From an uncultured bacterium (GTDB lineage Bacteria; Patescibacteriota; Minisyncoccia; Phycocordibacterales; CAIZLB01), in the NCBI GenBank assembly GCA_937873535.1, contig CALMYA010000030.1, positions 1-5,524 on the forward strand: 5,524 nt of DNA, given 5' to 3'. The notes below the pieces were generated by a model, which did not search any database, was not told the DNA's origin, and was given only the letters and a program-made list of their open reading frames with translations. This document shows, one piece after another, positions 1-3,555 of this stretch. A program made the position numbers and the translations under genes. The first letter of the stretch is position 1. Every line of letters begins with the position of its first letter.

Positions 1-10
1 TAAACCTTTT

Positions 11-47
11 AAAAAAGATTTACGCTACTCGCTGAACGTTAACAGCG
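11..47 (-). terminator. Possible terminator of the cold-shock gene
   Basis: On the minus strand a CGCTG/CAGCG stem with an 8-base loop lies in the last codons of the cold-shock gene. A CTTTTTT run follows just past the stop codon, about 13 bases after the stem. The stem is short and the gap to the T-run is longer than ideal, so this is only a weak candidate at the window edge. Confidence 0.25.
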
Positions 48-220
48 TTAAGACCTTTCGGGCTTTCTTCTGTTTCGAACGTAACGGCGTCACCCTTTCG
101 GAGTTCATTGAACTGAACGCCTACAAGAGAGTTAGAGTGAAAGAAAATGTCTTTCGATCCGTTCTCAGGAGTGATGAAACCGAAACCTGTTTCTTTGAGC
201 GTGTTGATTACACCTTTCAT
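20..220 (-). CDS. Cold-shock domain protein (CspA family)
   Basis: This 66-residue protein is a single cold-shock domain, a five-stranded OB fold that binds single-stranded RNA or DNA in the cytoplasm and acts as an RNA chaperone. The RNP1 motif GFGFI is at residues 12-16 and the RNP2-like motif DIFFH at 24-28, in the expected order. Its length matches the family (about 65-70 residues). The N-terminal strand reads GVINTLKE rather than the usual GxVKWFN, so the conserved Trp of strand 1 is missing while the RNP1 and RNP2 aromatics remain. The ATG start is preceded by an A-rich stretch with no Shine-Dalgarno sequence. The gene is divergent from the anchored protein at 409, with a spacer of about 190 bases. 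Family assignment is secure. Whether it is cold-induced or constitutive cannot be told from the sequence. Confidence 0.95.
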   Translation of the reverse strand: MKGVINTLKETGFGFITPENGSKDIFFHSNSLVGVQFNELRKGDAVTFETEESPKGLNAVNVQRVA

Positions 221-371
221 AGTTAGTTTTTCGTTATCTTAGTAATGCACAAAAGAGAATTCCTTGAAATACGACGTTTTCGAATTAGACTTTTTGTTAC
301 TTGTAATAGTAGCATGGCGGGGGCGGGGTGGCAATAGCTGTATTTTCCCTAGTAAGATGCGCAAAGCAGAA

Positions 372-401
372 TTGCATGGAATGTATAAAAAGTGGTAATA
401 T
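372..401 (+). promoter_or_regulatory. Possible promoter of the anchored-protein gene
   Basis: TTGCAT (372-377) and TAATAT (396-401) are separated by 18 bases, with a TGG extended -10 motif directly before TAATAT. Transcription would begin around 408, making the ATG at 409 leaderless or nearly so. This resembles the ftsH arrangement. The -35 match is poor (3 of 6). An alternative further upstream is TTGAAA-16-TAGACT around 263-290. Confidence 0.3.
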
Positions 402-408
402 CATTTTT

Positions 409-1506
409 ATGAATACAGCAGACACAAACAATATGAATAACTCTGAAAAATCTAATTTTATGTTTAAAAACAAAAAGCTTATAGCCGGGCTCTGTATACT
501 TGTTATCGTTATTATAGTAGCTCTATCTGCCCTAGGTGGTAAGAAAAAAGTGGGCGAACATCCTCCAATTGTTACCGATATTACCGCATCTGCTACCAGC
601 ACGGTGGCAAGCGCTAGTAGTTCTGACCCTTTAGTACAGGCTGTGCGTAATATTTCATATGGTTTGAAACAGCCGCAGACTAAACTAGTAAATGGCTATT
701 TTGTTGGGAAGTTTGAAGATTGTGGTGGTGGCTCTTGTAACGGCATTACTTATTACTCTCATATGAAGCTTAGCGACCAAATTGCGGTGGGTGATCTTAA
801 TGGTGATGGCGAGGATGATGCAGCTGTAATAATTGGCAGCGCCACTACGCAGTCTCCAAATATAGAAGGTGTTAATTACACAACTCAGGTTTTAGCAGCA
901 GTAGTAAAGCAGGGCAATACTCATAAAAATGTTGCTGCTATAAAGTTTCTTGGAAACATTAGTGCCCTTACAGCATCTATAGAAAAAATTAGTATAAAAA
1001 ATGGTGCTATATATGCAACAGTTGTTAGAAACGTTGGTTCAATGAATTTGTCTTACCCAGCAGCAACTGAGGAAATTCAATTAAAACTTAACCCAGCATA
1101 TGCAAGTGGCTTTGCTTTGTTTAAAGACGGCATACCCGAAAACCCTTCAGAGCAAGTGCAGCCAGATATTACAAAGGCGGTAGTTGCTGCGAACTCTGTA
1201 AATAAAATACTTACATTGTCAGGAAGTAATTTCTCGATGTTTAAAAACACCGTAGTTCTCATTTCTACAGAAAAAGGAAACGTGTATGAGTCTATGGTTG
1301 TTGAATCATCAAAAAATAAATCGGCAATTACAATACCACTATCAAATGTCGGTTTTCCTGCATTGCAGGGTAATGTTGCAGCTAAACCTTACGATATCAA
1401 GCAAATTCCTTCTGGAACATATAATGTTTCGGTTGAAACTGAAATGTGCGTGCAGGGGCAGACATGCAAGACCACCGTTAGTAATACTGTTGAGGTAAAG
1501 ATTTAA
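409..1506 (+). CDS. Membrane-anchored exported protein with FG-GAP-like and IPT/TIG-like regions
   Basis: The protein has 365 residues from the ATG at 409. A short Asn/Ser-rich cytoplasmic tail is followed by FKNKK and one hydrophobic segment (about residues 24-43), ending in GGKKK, so the rest should lie outside the membrane. A Thr/Ser/Ala-rich linker follows. Residues 129-137 read DLNGDGEDD within IAVGDLNGDGEDDAAVII, the calcium-binding-type loop of FG-GAP/VCBS-like repeats. The region from about 255 to the C-terminus (LTLSGSNF at 268-275, then beta-rich sequence ending in SNTVEVKI) resembles an IPT/TIG immunoglobulin-like fold. Cysteine pairs C105/C110 and C347/C353 could form disulfides. 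The frame is open back to a GTG at 328 and an ATG at 376, but those add an unlikely N-terminal extension. The gene is visibly AT-richer than ftsH. It is probably a surface or adhesion-type protein; no enzymatic motif is seen and the function is unknown. Confidence 0.82.
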   Translation: MNTADTNNMNNSEKSNFMFKNKKLIAGLCILVIVIIVALSALGGKKKVGEHPPIVTDITASATSTVASASSSDPLVQAVRNISYGLKQPQTKLVNGYFVGKFEDCGGGSCNGITYYSHMKLSDQIAVGDLNGDGEDDAAVIIGSATTQSPNIEGVNYTTQVLAAVVKQGNTHKNVAAIKFLGNISALTASIEKISIKNGAIYATVVRNVGSMNLSYPAATEEIQLKLNPAYASGFALFKDGIPENPSEQVQPDITKAVVAANSVNKILTLSGSNFSMFKNTVVLISTEKGNVYESMVVESSKNKSAITIPLSNVGFPALQGNVAAKPYDIKQIPSGTYNVSVETEMCVQGQTCKTTVSNTVEVKI

Positions 1507-1526
1507 ATTAGTAAGGTCTCATTTCT

Positions 1527-1575
1527 AAAAACAAAACCCACCATACAAAGTGCTCGGGTGGGCTTTGTGTGGTGG
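1527..1575. terminator. Shared terminator hairpin between convergent genes
   Basis: CCACCATACAAAG (1538-1550) pairs with CTTTGTGTGGTGG (1563-1575) over 13 positions, with one G.U wobble in plus-strand RNA. On the minus strand the hairpin starts directly after the stop codon of the HTH gene and is followed by TTTTGTTTTT, an excellent intrinsic terminator tail. A competing hairpin, CCCACC (1537-1542) with GGTGGG (1557-1562) followed by CTTTGTGT, could serve the plus-strand gene ending at 1506. Minus-strand function is the better supported. Confidence 0.8.
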
Positions 1576-1878
1576 TTATACGGCTCGAGCATGGTCCGCA
1601 TCTCCATTTTGCATAAGCTTGATAGCTCTTTGCAAGCGATTGAGGTAGCCCTTTAGCGTTGATTCCGACATATGCAGACTCGTCATGATGTCTTCAGAGG
1701 TATCACCCGAAATTATTGCGCGTGCAATTCTTTGTAGGGTTCTGTCTTGAAGAATACTGAGAAGTTCTAGCGCCCATCGTCCACGATGGAAGCTGCAGTA
1801 CATATGCGGGGTTTTACAACGCAAAAGCTCTGGCTCGACCGGTTGCATTTCTGCACAACGATGACGGCGGTGGCTCAT
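1576..1878 (-). CDS. Small LuxR/GerE-like helix-turn-helix protein
   Basis: This 100-residue protein has a C-terminal half (about residues 47-88, TLQRIARAIISGDTSEDIM then SESTLKGYLNRLQRAI) matching the LuxR/GerE-type DNA-binding fold: a scaffold helix, a 'TSEDIMTSLHM' helix, and a recognition helix beginning SESTLKGYL. Sigma-70 region 4 has a similar fold and is the main alternative. The N-terminal half has no recognisable receiver or ligand-binding domain; it carries His/Arg residues and cysteines at 8, 21 and 28. The ATG at 1878 is used. An internal ATG at residue 11 is the alternative start; neither has a Shine-Dalgarno sequence. The gene follows ssrA on the same strand after 88 bases and ends directly in a terminator hairpin. 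It is likely a transcription regulator; its targets are unknown. Confidence 0.75.
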   Translation of the reverse strand: MSHRRHRCAEMQPVEPELLRCKTPHMYCSFHRGRWALELLSILQDRTLQRIARAIISGDTSEDIMTSLHMSESTLKGYLNRLQRAIKLMQNGDADHARAV

Positions 1879-1894
1879 AGTATTGGTGCTGGTT

Positions 1895-1910
1895 ATGCGA
1901 CGTATCGCAT
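1895..1910. repeat. Inverted repeat, candidate operator
   Basis: ATGCGA-CGTA-TCGCAT is a perfect 6-base inverted repeat with a 4-base centre. It lies 17-32 bases upstream of the HTH start codon and downstream of the candidate -10 box at 1934-1939. Its symmetry suits a dimeric helix-turn-helix regulator, so autoregulation is plausible. This is inference; a repeat of this size can also occur by chance. Confidence 0.35.
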
Positions 1911-1933
1911 GGGGATCTTTTGGCTATATTTAG

Positions 1934-1960
1934 AGTATACCCATAGGGTCGGGGAGGCAA
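1934..1960 (-). promoter_or_regulatory. Possible promoter of the HTH gene
   Basis: Minus-strand TATACT (1939 to 1934) is the same -10 hexamer found before smpB and ftsH. The best -35 match, TTGCCT at 1960-1955, is only 15 bases away, which is shorter than ideal. It would give a leader of about 50 bases containing the inverted repeat. Read-through from ssrA is the alternative source of transcript. Confidence 0.35.
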
Positions 1961-1966
1961 GTTTAT

Positions 1967-2419
1967 TGGTGGAGATGCGCGGATTCGAACCGCGGTGCAA
2001 CTAGGTTTCCGTGATGAGTCTACGCAATGTATTTTTCTTTTTGCCGGAAGAGGCGCGCCTCATTGCTGAGGCAACGCATCCCGGCTTTAACCGTTTTGGC
2101 TTAAAAGCAAACGAAACGCCAAAACGACGATCTTCTATGGGTTCGGCGGGCGACTGAAGAGAGCCGTTAGCCTATTTTGCATGTATACCGCCGGCCAATT
2201 TCCTGCAAAAAGAGAAATTGGTGACGTCGCTAGGGGAGCGTAGCCAGAAAACTGGTTAGGCTCGAGCTGTCGCGAAGGCGAAATCAGCCGCCGTATAAAA
2301 CGGAGACTTTACCGCTTGTCGTGCGTTAGCACTTAGAGGTTCCTGAAAGTTTAACGAGTTTTCAGAATACTCGATTGCGCACATCACGGGGCGCCTAGAT
2401 GTCGATACCTTTCATCCCC
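1967..2419 (-). ncRNA. ssrA: Transfer-messenger RNA (tmRNA)
   Basis: tmRNA acts with SmpB to free stalled ribosomes and add a degradation tag. The 5' end GGGGATG (2419-2413) pairs with CATCTCC (1977-1971), giving a 7-bp acceptor stem with one G.U, followed by encoded ACCA (1970-1967). The 5' GGTATCGAC matches the conserved tmRNA D-loop region. The T-arm is CGCGG-TTCGAAT-CCGCG. Helix 2 is supported by CTAGG/CCTAG and CCGTGATG/CATCACGG. The first pseudoknot (2373-2343) is a clear H-type: CGAGT/ACTCG interlocked with CTGAAA/TTTCAG. Twelve bases later TAAGT precedes the resume codon GCT (2330). The tag frame runs to TAA at 2256, encoding 24 residues starting ANARQAVK and ending FAFATARA. Further stems include CCAATTTC/GAAATTGG, CGTTTTGGC/GCCAAAACG and GCCTCA-GCAA-TGAGGC. 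At 453 nt it is longer than the E. coli RNA (363 nt). Confidence 0.97.
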
Positions 2420-2427
2420 ATGTTTTT

Positions 2428-2456
2428 GCGCCGGAAGCCCTTTGAGGCTTCGGCGC
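2428..2456 (-). other. Stable hairpin just upstream of ssrA
   Basis: GCGCCG-AAGCC pairs with GGCTT-CGGCGC, 11 bp with one bulged base and a loop of about six bases. It ends nine bases before the mature tmRNA 5' end. On the minus strand AAAAACAT follows it, not a T-tract, so it is not a normal intrinsic terminator. It probably lies in the 5' leader of precursor tmRNA and might aid processing; that role is inferred. Confidence 0.55.
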
Positions 2457-2494
2457 GGTGCTTAGTTTTCAACGTTCTGATGCCTTAGTTCCAT

Positions 2495-2521
2495 CGGTAG
2501 CTTAACTTATGACGGCTACCG
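2495..2521. repeat. Inverted repeat in the smpB-ssrA spacer
   Basis: CGGTAGC (2495-2501) and GCTACCG (2515-2521) form a perfect 7-base inverted repeat with a 13-base centre. No T-run follows on either strand, so it is not an obvious terminator. It could be an RNA stem in the smpB-ssrA transcript or a regulator binding site. Confidence 0.45.
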
Positions 2522-2528
2522 TGCGGCT

Positions 2529-2557
2529 ATATTACCTCATTTATGCCCTTATGGCAC
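2529..2557 (-). promoter_or_regulatory. Weak candidate promoter for ssrA
   Basis: On the minus strand GTGCCA (2557-2552) and TAATAT (2534-2529) are 17 bases apart, each matching four of six consensus bases. This would start a precursor about 100 bases upstream of mature tmRNA. No strong promoter closer to ssrA is visible. Co-transcription with smpB is the alternative. Confidence 0.22.
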
Positions 2558-2576
2558 GAAGTTTTTTTGTGCCGAT

Positions 2577-3053
2577 TTATTTCATCTCACGCCGCATCTC
2601 ACGCTCGGTCTCTCTTTTTTTGGTGCTGGCGCGCTTGTCGTGCTTTTTCTTGCCGCGTACCACTGCCAATTCTACTTTTATGCGACCGGCATTGTTGTAT
2701 AAAGCTACAGGAACAACAGTTGTGCCCTTTGTTCCTGCATGTTTGCCGCCCGATCTTTTTCCTTCAATATCGGCAAGTTTCAGAATTTCTTTTTTATGCA
2801 AAATAAGTTTTCGTGTTCTATCGGGCTCGTATGTTTTCGGCGTGTTGTTCTGCTGATAAGGGGGGATATGCATGTGCATGAGAAAAGCCTCGCCGCCGCG
2901 AATGATTGCGTAAGAACCTTCAAGCGAGCCGGTGCCTTTTTTCACCGCCTTTGTCTCAATTCCAATAAGCTCGATGCCGGCCTCGAGCGTTTCAAGTATT
3001 TCGTAATTGAAGAATACTTTTTTATTGTTGATGTAGATGGTTTTATGCTTCAT
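2577..3053 (-). CDS. smpB: SsrA-binding protein SmpB
   Basis: This 158-residue protein matches SmpB over its full length. It binds the tRNA-like domain of tmRNA, delivers it to stalled ribosomes and places its C-terminal tail in the empty mRNA channel. Family landmarks appear in order: FNYEILETLEAGIELIGIETK (about residues 15-35), SLEGSYAIIRGGEAFLMHMHIPPY, the RTRKLILHKKEI segment, then RIKVELAVVRGKKKHDKR and a basic helical tail ending in REMRREMK. The loop before VVPVALY (GKRSGGKHAGTKGTT) is a few residues longer than in well-known SmpBs. The ATG at 3053 fits the family N-terminus, with no Shine-Dalgarno upstream. ssrA follows on the same strand 157 bases downstream with no clear terminator between them, so the protein and its RNA partner may share a transcript. 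Confidence 0.97.
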   Translation of the reverse strand: MKHKTIYINNKKVFFNYEILETLEAGIELIGIETKAVKKGTGSLEGSYAIIRGGEAFLMHMHIPPYQQNNTPKTYEPDRTRKLILHKKEILKLADIEGKRSGGKHAGTKGTTVVPVALYNNAGRIKVELAVVRGKKKHDKRASTKKRETEREMRREMK

Positions 3054-3111
3054 GTGTAATTGACGTTTTGACGGTGTGATGGCTGAGAGCTGTGCTGCGT
3101 GTGATGGCCTA

Positions 3112-3117
3112 AGTATA
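3112..3117 (-). promoter_or_regulatory. Probable -10 box of smpB
   Basis: Minus-strand TATACT within TTGTTATACTTAGG lies about 58 bases upstream of the smpB ATG, predicting a start near 3105 and a leader of about 50 bases. No good -35 is seen because the T-rich tail of the upstream terminator (3133-3138) occupies that position. The same hexamer precedes ftsH. Confidence 0.45.
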
Positions 3118-3132
3118 ACAAACTAAAGAAAC

Positions 3133-3166
3133 AAAAAAGACCGTCTGCTAGTTTGCGAGATCGGTC
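3133..3166 (-). terminator. Intrinsic terminator of the structured RNA
   Basis: On the minus strand GACCG (3166-3162) pairs with CGGTC (3143-3139). The inner TCT/AGA and GC/GC pairs continue the stem with single-base bulges, closing on the loop AAACTA. The stem runs straight into TTTTTT (3138-3133) and then GTTTCTTT. It is well formed and strictly minus-oriented, and no smpB sequence lies upstream of it, so it must end a separate transcript arising between 3170 and 3500. Confidence 0.85.
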
Positions 3167-3488
3167 TCAGAATTGGTGTGTATCTTGATGCCTTAGCATC
3201 TGATACGAAAGAACTTGTGCGACCTGGACCAGGCGGCTGGTCACAACGTCGTGATGGGGTTCAGGCAGCTCCCGATTCCACCAGTACCCGATGTCATCAT
3301 CGTTGTTGTGCCAGCCGCTGGTCAGTCGCGCGCTCTCTCTTACGCGGTCTATGAGAGCGTCGCGATCTTGGGTTTCTCCGTGAATATTGCATCATGCGGA
3401 GACTACTCTTTTGCCCGAACCTCGTGCTTTGGGCTCCTTTTGGTAAGTCGCTTTGCGTTTCTTTACTTTTTACCTCAAGGACAAGATG
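3133..3488 (-). ncRNA. Candidate structured RNA of unknown family (about 355 nt)
   Basis: No convincing protein gene fills the 386 bases between the terminator and ftsH, but the minus strand has a promoter, a terminator and strong secondary structure. GACCAG-CGGCTGG-CACAAC (3323-3305) pairs with GTTGTG-a-CCAGCCG-c-CTGGTC (3247-3227): 19 bp broken only by two single-base bulges. Flanking GCGAC/GTCGC can extend it to 24 bp. TCGCG-a-CGCTCTC (3365-3353) pairs with GAGAGCGCGCGA (3337-3326), partly in competition with that extension. GTATC-a-GATGC-TAAG-GCATC-aa-GATAC forms a hairpin at 3206-3180. A 5' hairpin with A-rich bulges (GGTA, AGT, CGC with GCG, ACT, TACC) lies at 3474-3442, and TCTCCG/CGGAGA encloses another near 3400-3375. 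Motifs of RNase P RNA, SRP RNA and tmRNA are absent and the shape does not resemble 6S RNA. The ends are approximate. Confidence 0.62.
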
Positions 3489-3493
3489 CGAGT

Positions 3494-3522
3494 ACATTAG
3501 CATAGGTCCAAAAGCTTGTCAA
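3494..3522 (-). promoter_or_regulatory. Promoter of the structured RNA
   Basis: On the minus strand a perfect TTGACA (3522-3517) is 17 bases from TAATGT (3499-3494), which is preceded by TGC, an extended -10 motif. The predicted start is near 3487. The -35 box overlaps that of the divergent ftsH promoter. The -10 hexamer itself is weak; the -35, spacing and TGn motif carry the call. Confidence 0.55.
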
Positions 3523-3545
3523 ATGGGGCTTATATTGTGTATACT
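3516..3545 (+). promoter_or_regulatory. Promoter of ftsH
   Basis: TTGTCA (3516-3521) and TATACT (3540-3545) are 18 bases apart. Initiation would fall around 3552, only about four bases before the ATG at 3556, so the mRNA would be essentially leaderless. No Shine-Dalgarno sequence is present, consistent with that reading. Confidence 0.65.
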
Positions 3546-3555
3546 TCGGGCATAA

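Noticed and set aside
328..408. Upstream GTG (328) and ATG (376) starts for the anchored protein
   Set aside because: They would put a Cys-rich stretch before the short tail and anchor. The ATG at 409 gives a more normal anchor layout and fits a -10 box at 396-401, though the choice is not certain.
1967..1999. tRNA-like T-arm and CCA end, possible tRNA gene
   Set aside because: The acceptor partner lies over 400 bases away at 2413-2419, and helix 2, pseudoknot and tag frame show it is the 3' end of tmRNA.
2509..2856. Plus-strand open frame of 115 codons
   Set aside because: It is antisense to smpB, whose family match is secure.
2478..3196. Direct repeat TGATGCCTTAG at 2478-2488 and 3186-3196
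   Set aside because: An 11-base match is expected by chance in a window of this size, and the second copy is explained by a hairpin arm of the RNA.
3167..3394. Minus-strand frame of about 75 codons (contains GYWWNRELPEP) ending in TGA at the terminator
   Set aside because: No ATG, GTG or TTG opens it and an in-frame TGA lies just upstream. Two other long overlapping frames exist in the same stretch, so stops are simply rare here. Strong base pairing across the region favours an RNA. Kept as an alternative only.
3297..3503. Minus-strand open frame of 68 codons, Arg-rich C-terminus
   Set aside because: Its start codons fall inside the predicted -10 region of the RNA promoter and the Arg-rich tail looks like a shadow of GC-rich structured sequence.
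3215..3505. Plus-strand open frame of 96 codons
   Set aside because: It lies antisense to the structured RNA, has no recognisable family, and runs into the ftsH promoter region with no ribosome-binding site.
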